From contig JANXUB010000143.1 in assembly GCA_025352105.1 (NCBI GenBank), forward strand, positions 1 to 54,983: 54,983 bases of DNA, written 5' to 3'. The notes below the pieces were generated by a model. The model worked only from the letters and a program-made list of their open reading frames with translations, had not been told where the DNA came from and ran no database searches. The first letter of the stretch is position 1, and each line of letters opens with the position of its first letter. Position numbers and translations under genes: made by a program. The stretch comes from Burkholderiales bacterium (lineage in GTDB: Bacteria > Pseudomonadota > Gammaproteobacteria > Burkholderiales > Casimicrobiaceae). Positions 1-9,196 of this stretch are shown piece after piece.

Positions 1-40
1 ATGCAAGAGGTCAGCGGTTCGATCCCGCTTATCTCCACCA
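1..40 (+). tRNA. tRNA-Ala, 3' part (probably GGC anticodon)
   Basis: The window opens inside a tRNA. Visible are the 3' strand of the anticodon stem, the variable loop (AGGTC), the T arm with GGTTCGATCCC, the acceptor strand TATCTCC, the discriminator A and an encoded CCA. The block ATGCAAGAGGTCAGCGG matches what I know of bacterial tRNA-Ala(GGC); the UGC isoacceptor reads differently here. The anticodon itself lies outside the window, so the isotype is inferred. Confidence 0.8.
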
Positions 41-63
41 AATCAAGACTGTAGAGATCCTAA

Positions 64-139
64 GTCCCCATCGTCTAGAGGCCTAGGACACGACCCTTTC
101 ACGGTTGTAACAGGGGTTCGAATCCCCTTGGGGACGCCA
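64..139 (+). tRNA. tRNA-Glu (TTC)
   Basis: Complete 76-nt tRNA including the encoded CCA. The acceptor arms GTCCCCA (64-70) and TGGGGAC (129-135) pair perfectly. The anticodon loop CTTTCAC sits between CGACC and GGTTG and gives anticodon TTC. The T arm is CAGGGGTTCGAATCCCCTT. It lies 23 nt after the tRNA-Ala end, so the two are probably cotranscribed and processed, with the terminator at 188-214 downstream. Confidence 0.97.
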
Positions 140-187
140 CCAAGCTGTTCAGTGGTTTCAAGATTCGAAATGACACGTCAAACGCTG

Positions 188-214
188 AAAGCCCCGTTAA
201 TCGGGGCTTTTTCG
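188..214 (+). terminator. Rho-independent terminator of the tRNA unit
   Basis: A perfect 9-bp stem AAAGCCCCG/CGGGGCTTT with a TTAAT loop runs straight into a T-rich tract. It stands about 50 nt after tRNA-Glu and is the only textbook intrinsic terminator in the left part of the window. Confidence 0.9.
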
Positions 215-263
215 TTTTCGGGTTCGAAGACCGATTCGCGGCTAGGCGTTCATCGGAATATTT

Positions 264-382
264 ACAGCTTTTTTGCTTAAACGTTGATTCCAATGAGACT
301 AGAAGTCATTTTTATGATGAGTCGACTTCTTAAAAAATAGCGCCGTTGCCCCAACATAATGGCGATCCGCATGAAAAGCTGA
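264..382 (+). repeat. 118-bp imperfect palindromic intergenic repeat, copy A (one extra T)
   Basis: First of five copies of one family. The left end is ACAGCTTTTTT, the centre is GTCGAC at 321-326 and the right end is GAAAAGCTGA. The distance from GTCGAC to the right AGCT is 56 nt, as in every other copy; the left half has one extra T in the T-run. It lies between the tRNA terminator and the MORN gene. Confidence 0.75.
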
Positions 383-574
383 ATATCCCTTCAGGTCGCC
401 GTGAGACCCCGAAAAATACCACTCACAATTTGAGTTCTGTACGTTGTGGCTGCCTCGTCTGCGCTTATCGTCGCGCCGCGCCAACGCTGATATTCACGCG
501 CACCGAGATCGTCGTCGCGGTGCGCGAAAGGTAAGCGATAATTCGCAGATTGTTCTGACAGCGGAGCCCCGTCG
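383..574. other. Intergenic leader upstream of the MORN gene
   Basis: About 190 bases between repeat copy A and the MORN-protein start. I see no conserved small gene: short open frames exist on both strands but lack a ribosome binding site and recognisable composition. The first promoter of the kinase/MORN block probably lies here, but no clear -35/-10 pair stands out. Confidence 0.4.
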
Positions 575-2251
575 ATGTCCCCATTCGTGAAGCGCGTACT
601 GACGTGTGCTCTTTTTTTGCCGCTGCTCTCGCCTCTGCCCGCGATTGCGCAGGGCGTGGTTTCCGCGCTTGACATCAATAGCCGTTGCCTCATCACGTCG
701 ATCCCTAACGCGGAGAAGCTGTCGGTGTCCTGGACGGGCGAGTGTGTGGCCGGGTTGGCGTCAGGCTTGGGTGATGTCATCGCTTTCAGCAACGGCAAAC
801 TGCGCTACATCCTGCGCGGTCAATTTCGGCGCGGGCAACTTGAACGACAGGAGCAGGTGCGTGATTGCGCTGGTGGAGTCTGCCTGGACGATGTTTCGCC
901 CAAGCTGATCCGGCAACACGAACAGGCGGCGCTTGCAGCGCCCGTCAATACGGCCACAGCTGCCGTGGCCGCGCCGTCTGGTTCGACCGTGCCGCCGGTC
1001 GTTCAGGGCGAGATTCGAGCCCCCGACGCGGTGTACCGGGGGCGCTTCACCTCTGACCCGGTGACCGGGATCATCAGCGGGGACGGCAAGGTGCAGTTTC
1101 TTGACGGTCGATCCTACGAAGGCGCCATCAAAAATGGTCGCAAACAGGGAAAAGGCATGCATGTGTGGGCGGACGGTCAGCGTTATGAGGGCGACTGGGT
1201 GGATGACCAGCAGCAGGGTAGAGGCAAGCTGACCTTCGCCAACGGCGATTTCTACGAAGGCGATTTCGTCAAAGGCGAGCGCACCGGCGACGGGACGTTT
1301 CGTCAGAAATCTGGCGACAGCTACGTCGGCCAATGGGTGCGGGGCATCCGTGAGGGCAATGGCGTTGCCGAGTGGGCCAACGGCCAGCGCTACGAAGGCG
1401 CGTGGCGTGCGGATCGTCGCGAAGGTCAGGGTCTGATGAAGTTTCAGGACGGCGGCACTTACGACGGTGAATGGATGCGTGATCAACCCTTCGGACAAGG
1501 CGATATTTTGTTTGCCTCGGGCGACGCGTACACCGGTCTCGTGCGCAATGGGCTCCCCCACGGCTTGGGAATTTTCCGCTGGGGGTCGGGGGATCGTTTC
1601 GATGGGGAATTCGCCGACGGTAAGCCCACGGCTAAGGGCGAAATGACTTTTCTTCTCGATTCGGCCGCCAGGTCGGTCGCCCCTGACGAACCCGCGACTG
1701 CCGCAGACGCGGTTAGCACGCCGCCAGCCGCTACGCCCGCCGTACCCGCTGCGCCGCCGTCGCGAGCGAGTCTCTGTTCCGCTTCCTTCAACAGCGCGGG
1801 GGCGAACCCGGTGAGCCTGAAACGGTTTCTCGATTCTTTCCCCGATGACGAATGCCAGCGACACGCGATTGCCAAACAAAAGCTTGCAAAAATTGCCGAG
1901 GCCGCCCGCGTTTCGAGCCTCGCCGCTGATGATCGCATCGCAATGGCGAAAACGCTAATCGGCGGGGTTGTCACATTCCAGCAAGCTTTTCCGTTTTGTG
2001 TCACAGGGACTGGCGCGAGCTGTCAGCGCGTTACATACACTTTCTACGTCAAGGCAAAAATAAGTGACATTGATCCACAGAAGCGCATTGCTAAGGTGCA
2101 GATCAGCGAGGCCACATCGCTCGGCAACGAAAAGGGCGCGCCCTCTGCGCTCTTTGCTGAAGGGCGCGCGCCCGCCACTGCGGCCTATCGTGCGCAATTT
2201 GTCGGAACTACGCAAGCGAAGACTTTGCAAGAAGTTGGGTTGGCCTTCTAG
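575..2251 (+). CDS. Secreted MORN-repeat protein
   Basis: 558 residues. The N-terminus (residues 1-26) is a clear signal peptide: basic start, Leu/Pro-rich hydrophobic stretch, then AIAQG. Residues ~150-365 hold about eight or nine MORN repeats, with the recurring pattern YEGxWxxxxxxGxGxxxxxxG. A Pro/Ala linker (~370-400) leads to a C-terminal domain of unknown type with paired cysteines. MORN repeats bind lipids or proteins and mediate membrane association. It heads the block of kinases, phosphatase and FHA protein, so a periplasmic role linked to the T6SS signalling layer is likely, but that is inference from position. The start was chosen for the signal peptide; the ribosome binding site is weak. 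Confidence 0.8.
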   Translation: MSPFVKRVLTCALFLPLLSPLPAIAQGVVSALDINSRCLITSIPNAEKLSVSWTGECVAGLASGLGDVIAFSNGKLRYILRGQFRRGQLERQEQVRDCAGGVCLDDVSPKLIRQHEQAALAAPVNTATAAVAAPSGSTVPPVVQGEIRAPDAVYRGRFTSDPVTGIISGDGKVQFLDGRSYEGAIKNGRKQGKGMHVWADGQRYEGDWVDDQQQGRGKLTFANGDFYEGDFVKGERTGDGTFRQKSGDSYVGQWVRGIREGNGVAEWANGQRYEGAWRADRREGQGLMKFQDGGTYDGEWMRDQPFGQGDILFASGDAYTGLVRNGLPHGLGIFRWGSGDRFDGEFADGKPTAKGEMTFLLDSAARSVAPDEPATAADAVSTPPAATPAVPAAPPSRASLCSASFNSAGANPVSLKRFLDSFPDDECQRHAIAKQKLAKIAEAARVSSLAADDRIAMAKTLIGGVVTFQQAFPFCVTGTGASCQRVTYTFYVKAKISDIDPQKRIAKVQISEATSLGNEKGAPSALFAEGRAPATAAYRAQFVGTTQAKTLQEVGLAF

Positions 2252-2365
2252 TCGCTTGCACGGCACAGGTCAGAGCGCATCTGCATTCAGTATTGATGCG
2301 CTGCGACTGGCAGTGCCGTGCGAATGCTGTTATCGTTCTCGCTGCAAGATTCTTTGAGGCTTTGT

Positions 2366-3916
2366 GTGTCGAGTTCGTCCAGTCCCCTTTTAGCAACTCA
2401 TGCCAATTGCCTTCCGGTCGGGACGCGCATCTCCGACTTTGAAATTATTGGTCTGGTGGGCGAGGGTGGCTTCGGCATTGTTTATCTGGCCAAAGACACG
2501 TCGCTTGACCGAATCGTTGCGCTGAAAGAATTCATGCCCTCGTCGTTCGCTGGACGGGTCGATGGCATACAGGTCGCGGTTCGCTCGGCCAACAACCGCG
2601 CGACGTTCGACGCCGGCCTCAAGAGTTTCATCAACGAAGCCAAGATGCTGGCACGTTTTGCGCATCCCGCTCTGGTTGAGGTGTTTCGTTTCTGGGAGGG
2701 CAACGGCACCGCCTACATGGCGATGCGGATGTATCGCGGTGAGACGCTGCGTCAAGTGCTCAATCGCGGCGGCGAGCCGTTTTCAGAGGAGCGTATTGCG
2801 CAGATCATGGGGCCGATATTCGATGCCCTCGAAATGCTGCATCGCGAGCAGGTGTTCCATCGCGACATCGCTCCCGACAACATCATGCTGGCCGATGGTC
2901 GCTCCGTGCTGCTTGATTTCGGCTCGGCCCGCAAAATAATCGGTGACGGCACGCAGGCGCTGACAACGGTACTCAAACCGGGTTACGCGCCAATCGAGCA
3001 GTACAGTGACGATGGCACCATGAAACAGGGCGCGTGGACCGACGTTTACGCGCTAGGCGGCGTGCTCTACCACCTGGCAATGGGAAAGGTGCCGATGCAG
3101 GCGGTCTCCCGCATGATGTCGGATCCGATGAAGCCAGTGGCCGAATTGACTGAAGGGCGCTTTTCCGTAAATTTCTCAAACGCAGTGGCCAAAGCCATGA
3201 GCGTGCATGTTGATAATCGGTTTCAGACGGTCACGGAGTTTCGCAAGGCGCTTGGCTGGAATGTGATGCAGGCTCAGGTTGTCACGCTTCCGCCACCGCA
3301 GGTTTGGCTAGAGCCCAAGCCCGGGGTTGGCGTTGACGAACATGCCGGGCCGCGAACAAGCGACCGGGGCGCGCAACCGTCAACAGCAAACGCACCAGCG
3401 CGAGTTTCCCCTTCGACGTCTGTAGATCCGATCGTCAAGGGCGAACGCTCGATGCCACCACGGACCGTCGAAACAACGTCGCGCACGCCGTTGTTTGCCG
3501 GCGTCGCTGTCGCTGTGGTTGCTGCAATTGGAGCGGCGATATGGTTCGGTCGCAGCAGTAACCCGGTGCCGGTGGCCGCTCCGCCAGTGCAGACGCCGCC
3601 CGTAGCTGCCGTTCCCGCACCTCTACCCGACCCATCGACTGTTCCGGCAAAAACCACCCCCAATGAGCCGGTTGCGTCAGTGGCATCGCCAACGCCGACA
3701 GCAGCGGTAGGCGAGGGATTGGTCAAATTTGATATCAAGCCCAGCGGCAGAATTGACATCGACGGCATTACAAAGGGTCTGTCGTCGGCCGTCAAGGAGG
3801 TCAAATTGTCCGCTGGCACACACACAATCGAAATCTTTAATGGTCGAGCGCCGCCTGTCAAGCGAACGATAGAGGTCAAGCGCGATGAGACTATTACTGT
3901 ATCCCACACTTTTTAG
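2366..3916 (+). CDS. Transmembrane Ser/Thr protein kinase 1 with C-terminal PEGA-like domain
   Basis: 516 residues from a GTG start. The GTG is preceded by GAGG (2356-2359, 6-nt spacing) and gives an N-terminus like that of the next kinase; the frame is also open upstream to 2318. The kinase core has a GEGGFGIVY glycine loop, a VALKE lysine (~K54), HRDIAPDN catalytic loop (~165-172) and DFG (~184). A single membrane helix lies at ~375-395, then a Pro/Ala linker and a PEGA-like domain (last ~65 residues, ending in ETITVSHTF). Expected topology is cytoplasmic kinase and periplasmic PEGA. The HRD loop reads IAPDN instead of the canonical LKPEN. By family it should phosphorylate T6SS regulators, as PpkA does with FHA; its actual substrate is unknown. 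The next kinase starts 45 bp downstream. Confidence 0.85.
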   Translation: MSSSSSPLLATHANCLPVGTRISDFEIIGLVGEGGFGIVYLAKDTSLDRIVALKEFMPSSFAGRVDGIQVAVRSANNRATFDAGLKSFINEAKMLARFAHPALVEVFRFWEGNGTAYMAMRMYRGETLRQVLNRGGEPFSEERIAQIMGPIFDALEMLHREQVFHRDIAPDNIMLADGRSVLLDFGSARKIIGDGTQALTTVLKPGYAPIEQYSDDGTMKQGAWTDVYALGGVLYHLAMGKVPMQAVSRMMSDPMKPVAELTEGRFSVNFSNAVAKAMSVHVDNRFQTVTEFRKALGWNVMQAQVVTLPPPQVWLEPKPGVGVDEHAGPRTSDRGAQPSTANAPARVSPSTSVDPIVKGERSMPPRTVETTSRTPLFAGVAVAVVAAIGAAIWFGRSSNPVPVAAPPVQTPPVAAVPAPLPDPSTVPAKTTPNEPVASVASPTPTAAVGEGLVKFDIKPSGRIDIDGITKGLSSAVKEVKLSAGTHTIEIFNGRAPPVKRTIEVKRDETITVSHTF

Positions 3917-3961
3917 CGGCAATCACCCAACCGTGATGTCGCCTTCACTAGAGATACGATC

Positions 3962-5707
3962 ATGAGTACACCCGGCTCCACAGCATCCAGCGCGCTCCCA
4001 GCAGGCTCACGCCTCGGAGAGTTCGAAATCACCGGCGTCATCGGCGAGGGCGGGTTTGGGATCGTCTACAGCGCTCGTGATTCAAGCCTGGATCGTATCG
4101 TTGCCATTAAGGAATACCTGCCTGCTGCATTCGCCAGCCGCAACAACACAGGCATGGTGCATGTGCGCTCCGACGAGAACAGCAAGACGTTCAATGCAGG
4201 TTTATCGAGCTTTATCAACGAAGCCCGCATGCTGGCAAAGTTTTCGCACCCCGGACTGGTCGAAGTGTTTCGCTTCTGGGAGGGCAATGGCACCGCCTAC
4301 ATGGCAATGCGTTACTACCGGGGCGTGACGCTGCGCGAAATGCTGCGCACCAACCCGCAGGTTGTGACCGAGCAGTGGCTCTGTGAGACGCTGGATCCAA
4401 TTCTGGTTGCGTTGCAAGAGTTGCATCAGGAAAAGTGCTACCACCGCGACATCGCGCCTGACAACATTCTGGTGCTGCCAAACGGGCGTTCGGTGCTCAT
4501 GGATTTTGGCGCGGCACGGCGCATTATTGGCGGCATGACGCGAGCACTGACCACGGTGCTCAAACCAGGCTATGCGCCGATTGAGCAGTATTCGGACGAC
4601 GGCTCGATGGCGCAAGGCGCTTGGACAGACATTTACGCCGTAGGAGGCGTGCTTTATCACGCGATGACGGGCAAAGTGCCGGTTCAGGCGATCTCGCGCA
4701 TGATGAACGACCCGCTGAAGCCGGTTGCGGTTGCGGCTCGCGGCGAGTTTTCGCAGAATCTGTGCGACGTCGTCATGAAGTGCTTGTCAGTCATGCCGGA
4801 GAACCGTTACCAGACGATCGATGAGCTCCGCGCCGCGCTCGGCTGGGTGACGACGCCGGTCAGCTCTACGGTGATGTACGCCAGAACTACACATGCGCCT
4901 GCGGTCAACCCTGCCACCGCAAGCGATACGCCTGTCGCCGCGCCACCGCGAGTCGCGCCCATGGTTGCAGCAACAAGCCTGGATCCTATGGCGCAACTGA
5001 GCTCCGGACAGCAAGGGGCAGATGCCCTGTCTGATCTGCTCTCGTCGGCACCGCGCCCGACCGCTGCGCCAGCCGCTTCGACCGTCGCAAAGCCAACCCC
5101 GGTGCAAGCCAAGGCGCCGCCACCGGCCCAATCGAGTGCGCCCAAAGCGGTGTCTGCTGCAAGCTCGGCAGGTGAGCCAACGAAGAAGAATGCGCTGCCG
5201 CTAGCCCTGATTGGTCTGGCTGTGGCGGCTGTTGTTGGCGCAGGGGGTTATCTCTTGTTCGCGGGGCGAGGCGCGCCGCCGGTGACGACGCCTTCCGCCA
5301 ACAGCGCACCTGCAAATGAGGCGAAGACTGAACCAACGCCTGTGCCCGCCGCGCCTGTTACAGCGCCGGTAGCGGCCCCGTTGCCGCCGACGTCCGTCGT
5401 GCCTCCCGTTGCAGAAACTAAGCCAATGGAGGCGACGCCGAGTGCACCGACAGCTGCCACCACGTCCGATCCTTCGGCGCCACCGCCGCCTGTAGTTGCA
5501 GCATTGGGCACCGTGACGCTAGATATCAAACCGTGGGGCAATATAGTGGTTGATGGCATTTCAAAGGGCGCATCGCCCCCAATGAAACGTTTGCCGCTAG
5601 CACCCGGCACCCACACCATTGAGATTCAAAACCCTGCGGGGCCGACGGTCAGCCGGACTGTAGAAGTTGTTGCAGGAAAGTCCGTGTCGGTGCGGCACGC
5701 CTTTTAG
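3962..5707 (+). CDS. Transmembrane Ser/Thr protein kinase 2 with C-terminal PEGA-like domain
   Basis: 581 residues, a close paralogue of the preceding kinase with the same architecture. It has GEGGFGIVY, IVAIKEYLP (K50), HRDIAPDN (161-168) and DFG (181). The activation-segment block TTVLKPGYAPIEQYSDDG is almost identical to kinase 1. A membrane helix lies at ~412-434, followed by a long Pro/Ala/Thr linker and a PEGA-like domain (~515-581; DIKPWGNIVVDG, then GTHTIEIQNP). The tandem arrangement suggests duplication. The lipoprotein starts 40 bp downstream, consistent with one transcript. Likely a T6SS threonine-phosphorylation kinase; the divergent linkers suggest different periplasmic inputs, which is inference. 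Confidence 0.87.
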   Translation: MSTPGSTASSALPAGSRLGEFEITGVIGEGGFGIVYSARDSSLDRIVAIKEYLPAAFASRNNTGMVHVRSDENSKTFNAGLSSFINEARMLAKFSHPGLVEVFRFWEGNGTAYMAMRYYRGVTLREMLRTNPQVVTEQWLCETLDPILVALQELHQEKCYHRDIAPDNILVLPNGRSVLMDFGAARRIIGGMTRALTTVLKPGYAPIEQYSDDGSMAQGAWTDIYAVGGVLYHAMTGKVPVQAISRMMNDPLKPVAVAARGEFSQNLCDVVMKCLSVMPENRYQTIDELRAALGWVTTPVSSTVMYARTTHAPAVNPATASDTPVAAPPRVAPMVAATSLDPMAQLSSGQQGADALSDLLSSAPRPTAAPAASTVAKPTPVQAKAPPPAQSSAPKAVSAASSAGEPTKKNALPLALIGLAVAAVVGAGGYLLFAGRGAPPVTTPSANSAPANEAKTEPTPVPAAPVTAPVAAPLPPTSVVPPVAETKPMEATPSAPTAATTSDPSAPPPPVVAALGTVTLDIKPWGNIVVDGISKGASPPMKRLPLAPGTHTIEIQNPAGPTVSRTVEVVAGKSVSVRHAF

Positions 5708-5747
5708 GCGCAGCCAATCCGGCGGACGACACATCATGGAGAGAAAT

Positions 5748-6236
5748 ATGAAACGAACCCTACGTTCAACCCTCTGGCTCGCGATACCCGCGCTGCTCAC
5801 AGCTTGCGCGACGCCACCGCCCGCGCCAGTAAGCTATCCCGCGCCAGCGGCCCCCCCGGTTTCCCCGCGTCCGCCGACAGCTGTGCCCGCGCCGCTGCCC
5901 GCGCCTGTCCCGCCGCCGCCCGCCGTCGATAACTCGGCCAATGAGCGCGCTCTCGCGACCGGAATCGGTGCCTATGACCGCGGCGACTATGGGCTGGCGA
6001 CGCGATTGCTGACGCCACTGGTCAACGACGGCACGCTGGACGCAGAGCAGCAACTGCGTGCGTTGAAGACGCTGGCGTTTTCGCAATGTTCGACTAACGC
6101 GACTACGTTGTGCCGACAGACCTTCGAGCGTGCTTTTCGTGCCGATCCGCGCTTCGAACTCGCCGCAGCCGAGCGCGGCCATCCCATCTGGGGGCCGCAG
6201 TTTGAGCGGGCTCGCAAAGCGGTTGTCGGTAAATAG
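5748..6236 (+). CDS. Proline-rich lipoprotein with a TPR-like C-terminal module
   Basis: 162 residues. The chosen ATG has GGAGAG just upstream and gives a lipoprotein signal peptide with lipobox LLTAC. After the lipidated Cys comes a long Pro/Ala-rich spacer (~25-65), as if to reach across the periplasm, then a TPR-like helical module (~70-160) with two cysteines. That module resembles the extreme C-terminus of the kinase encoded at 24798-27155: both show a LA(F/V)SxC stretch, then C, then RAD, then ER. No canonical TssJ beta-sandwich features are visible. It may be a periplasmic sensor or adaptor for the kinases, or stand in for a missing T6SS lipoprotein. Both ideas are inference. Confidence 0.75.
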   Translation: MKRTLRSTLWLAIPALLTACATPPPAPVSYPAPAAPPVSPRPPTAVPAPLPAPVPPPPAVDNSANERALATGIGAYDRGDYGLATRLLTPLVNDGTLDAEQQLRALKTLAFSQCSTNATTLCRQTFERAFRADPRFELAAAERGHPIWGPQFERARKAVVGK

Positions 6237-6302
6237 ATGTAGCTAGTTTTTGTTACCAAGCTTCATTCAAACCCGCCCCGGATAGACGTCGAATCTCCCA
6301 CC

Positions 6303-8372
6303 ATGCCTGACATCATTCTCAAGGTTGTTTCCGTAGACGCAGCGCTTCCTGCGCAGGCGTTTGCGCGGTCTTTCGACACCAATGGCGGGACCATTGGACG
6401 AGATGAATCGAACACCTTGTCTTTGCCCGACAAGCACCGTCGAGTTTCGCGATTGCATGCGACTGTAAGTTTTCCGGGTGGGGTGCCCACAATCACCAAT
6501 TCGAGCACGTCTTTGCCTATCGCCGTGGGCGAGCAACAGCTTGATTTTGGGGAATCGATGCCAATCAATCACGGCGCAAGCATCGAGATTGGCCCGTACA
6601 TTCTGCAAGCTCATGCCCTGTCTCTGGACGCTTCACCAACGGCAGGTATTCCGTCTGAAAGCGCGCAGTCGATTGCAAATTTTGCTCCGGATGCGGGACG
6701 TACCGCGCTCCCGATAGCGCCGCCGATGGCACGGCAACACACTGGAATGACCGTCGTGTTGCCGCCGCCTATGGCGCCGCAACCGCAACCGCAACCGTTC
6801 GCCGAGCCGCTTCCTGCGTCGATGCTGGGTGACGCTGATCTTTCGGCGCTATTCGGCGGCATTGGTGGCGCATCTGTCGTACCTGTTGCACCTCCCCCGA
6901 TGTTTGCAGCGCTGGCGGCGGCGCCTATGCCGACGCAGGCAGCGCCCGGCTACACGCCACCGCCTGCATACTTCCCGCCCACCGCAACGGCAGCCCCCTT
7001 CGGCATACCGCCCGTAACGCCCGGTCATGATCCGTTTGCCGATCTGCTTGCTGGAATTGGTGGCCCTCCTGGCACTACGGCACTTGGGTCCGCACCTGCC
7101 TTCGGTGGCGGAGAGTACGCTGCGCCCGCAACGCCGTCCGGGCACACCCAAAGCGGGCTCAGTGTCGATCCATTGGCGGCGTTTGGCCCTGCACCGCATG
7201 CGATTGGCGGCGCTGCTGCATCCTCGTTTAGTACAAGTGGTTCGTTACTAGGAACTGGCTCTGGGCGACCAGGTGCAATTCCCGACCATTTCAATCCATT
7301 TGATTTGCCCTCCAGTACCGGACGTAATGACGCTGACCCGCTCTCAGCGTTGTTGGGGGGAGCGACTCAAAATCACGGCGCGCCCGGCAATCAGGCAACG
7401 TCAATCGTGCCATCGATTGACTCGTTGTTTCAGACAGCACCCGGCGGGGGATCGGACTCCAGCTTTTTTGGTGTGTCTGCGCAAAGACCGACAGGACAAG
7501 GGACACTCGACAGCCTGATTCACGTCGACACGGCCAGTGACCCAATGGCGCTTTTCGGCGATGCCAATCCAGCTCCAGCGGATACGTCCAGAGCGATGCG
7601 CAACGATTCGCTAGAGGTCGGGTCGGCATTCCAGCCGCCATTGGCGACGCCCGCCGTACCTGCAATGCCGATCGCGCCCCCACCGGCCATCCCGGCCCCC
7701 TTCAATCCGTTGGCGGCACCCATTCACCAGCAGCCGTTAGCGATGATGCCATCGGCACCACCGGATGTCCTGACCGAGGCTTTTTTGCGCGGCGCAGGTC
7801 TCACACCCGCAGCTTTGCCGCATGGTCTGACGCCCGAGATCATGACGACGGTCGGCAGCTTGCTGCGCAGTGCGACGGCCGGTGCCATTGACATGTTGGC
7901 CGCGCGTGCGGCCACAAAGCGCGAGGTTCAGGCAAACGTCACCATCATTTCTGTTCAGGCTAATAATCCGCTCAAATTTCTGCCGAATGCGGATTCCGCC
8001 CTACAGCAACTTTTGGGCAAAAAAATGCCCGGATTCATGCGCGCTGACGTCGCCATGAAGGACGCTTTCGAAGACTTGCGGGCCCATGAGGTCGGCGTTA
8101 TCGCCGGAACCCGCGCGGCGCTGACCGAGGTATTGGGCAAATTCGATCCCGCTGTGCTTGGCGATAAGCTGACGAAAGGATCGGTGCTTGAGAGCCTGAT
8201 GCCGTCAGCACGCAAGGCCAAATTGTGGGATATGTATCTTGAGCGGTATCTGCAAATTCGCAGAGAGGCTGAAGACGATTTTCAGAGCATTTTTGGACGA
8301 GCTTTCGTTCAGGCCTACGAGCTGGAAACGGCGAGAATCAAAGGCGACACCAGCGGATCCGGAGGGGATTGA
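6303..8372 (+). CDS. tagH: T6SS FHA-domain protein (TagH/Fha)
   Basis: 689 residues. The N-terminal FHA domain (~1-105) carries GTIGRDESNT and RRVSRLHATV, the phosphothreonine-binding signature (GR, S, SRxH). A long Pro/Ala/Gly-rich low-complexity middle (~110-470) is followed by the T6SS-specific C-terminal helical domain (~490-680; LLRSATAGAIDML, then ANNPLKF, then MPSARKAKLWDMY). In the H1-T6SS of Pseudomonas, Fha1 is phosphorylated by PpkA, dephosphorylated by PppA, and then promotes secretion. The neighbourhood here (kinases upstream, PP2C immediately downstream) fits that circuit. The linker is long and repetitive, so exact length may vary between strains. Confidence 0.93.
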   Translation: MPDIILKVVSVDAALPAQAFARSFDTNGGTIGRDESNTLSLPDKHRRVSRLHATVSFPGGVPTITNSSTSLPIAVGEQQLDFGESMPINHGASIEIGPYILQAHALSLDASPTAGIPSESAQSIANFAPDAGRTALPIAPPMARQHTGMTVVLPPPMAPQPQPQPFAEPLPASMLGDADLSALFGGIGGASVVPVAPPPMFAALAAAPMPTQAAPGYTPPPAYFPPTATAAPFGIPPVTPGHDPFADLLAGIGGPPGTTALGSAPAFGGGEYAAPATPSGHTQSGLSVDPLAAFGPAPHAIGGAAASSFSTSGSLLGTGSGRPGAIPDHFNPFDLPSSTGRNDADPLSALLGGATQNHGAPGNQATSIVPSIDSLFQTAPGGGSDSSFFGVSAQRPTGQGTLDSLIHVDTASDPMALFGDANPAPADTSRAMRNDSLEVGSAFQPPLATPAVPAMPIAPPPAIPAPFNPLAAPIHQQPLAMMPSAPPDVLTEAFLRGAGLTPAALPHGLTPEIMTTVGSLLRSATAGAIDMLAARAATKREVQANVTIISVQANNPLKFLPNADSALQQLLGKKMPGFMRADVAMKDAFEDLRAHEVGVIAGTRAALTEVLGKFDPAVLGDKLTKGSVLESLMPSARKAKLWDMYLERYLQIRREAEDDFQSIFGRAFVQAYELETARIKGDTSGSGGD

Positions 8373-8374
8373 CA

Positions 8375-9196
8375 ATGATGAATGCAGGCGATTTGAGACT
8401 GGAATCGGCTAGTTTTTCTCACGACGGTGGGCGTGACTACAACGAAGACGCGGTGGGGGACAGCGACGCGTTCGGTGCGGTCAGACTGTTCATGCTGGCC
8501 GACGGCGCAGGCGGGCAAGGTGGCGGTGACGTCGCGGCGCGCACGGCGATTGCAGCGGCGCGCAGCGAGTTCATGCGAATGCCAGCCTTCAGCCCGGAAA
8601 CACTGGTTCGGTGCCTGACCAGTGCCGACCTTGCCGTGCGCAAGAAACAGGGAGACGAAGCAAGACTTGCGCGAATGGCCTCTACCTTTGTTGCTGTGTT
8701 GGTCGACTATCGACAGCGCAAGGCACTCATTGGTAATCTTGGTGATTCGCGCTGTTATGTGTTCCGTCAGGAGCGCATCATCGCTCAATCCTACGATCAC
8801 AGTCTGGTGCAGCGTTTCATCGATGCAGGTCTGTATCCGGCAGAAAAATTGCGCGAGCATCCCAAGCGCAACGTGCTCTACGCCTCACTCGGTGCCAACG
8901 AAGAAGCGGTCGAGCCCTATTTGAGTCCGGTTCCGATTGATCTCATGTCGGGTGACGGCATCGTCTTGTGCAGCGATGGCGTCTGGGAATTGGTTGACGA
9001 ACCAACGCTTTGCAAATTGCACGGCTCAAGCCCGAACGTCGCGGCTTGGCGAGAACTGCTGGTGTCAGCTGTGCGCGGTCGCATGGCCCCCGGACATGAC
9101 AATTTCAGCGCACTTCTGGTGCGCTGCATCGCCAATCCACAGGCGATTGACGACGACGATCAGCGCACAATGCCGCCAATCGCCGCACACGCGTGA
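8375..9196 (+). CDS. pppA: PP2C-family Ser/Thr phosphatase (PppA)
   Basis: 273 residues. GGAGGGG (8361-8367) sits 7 nt before the ATG, two bases after the FHA stop codon, so the two genes are translationally close. PP2C motifs are in order: DYNEDA near the N-terminus, MLADGAGGQGGGDVA, then NLGDSRCYVF, then LCSDGVWE and GHDNFSALLV. The aspartates that hold the catalytic metal pair are all present. It should reverse threonine phosphorylation by the local kinases and so switch T6SS off, as PppA does elsewhere. It is the only phosphatase visible against four kinases. Confidence 0.93.
   Translation: MMNAGDLRLESASFSHDGGRDYNEDAVGDSDAFGAVRLFMLADGAGGQGGGDVAARTAIAAARSEFMRMPAFSPETLVRCLTSADLAVRKKQGDEARLARMASTFVAVLVDYRQRKALIGNLGDSRCYVFRQERIIAQSYDHSLVQRFIDAGLYPAEKLREHPKRNVLYASLGANEEAVEPYLSPVPIDLMSGDGIVLCSDGVWELVDEPTLCKLHGSSPNVAAWRELLVSAVRGRMAPGHDNFSALLVRCIANPQAIDDDDQRTMPPIAAHA

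Noticed and set aside
346..534. Small open frame after the tRNA terminator
   Set aside because: Overlaps repeat copy A, has no ribosome site and no recognisable sequence.
761..1879. Long reverse-strand open frame opposite the MORN gene
   Set aside because: It mirrors the codon bias of the real gene, has no ribosome site and no recognisable domain.
5748..6236. Lipoprotein as TssJ
   Set aside because: It has a lipobox but a Pro-rich spacer and helical TPR-like module instead of the beta-sandwich expected for TssJ; named only as lipoprotein.
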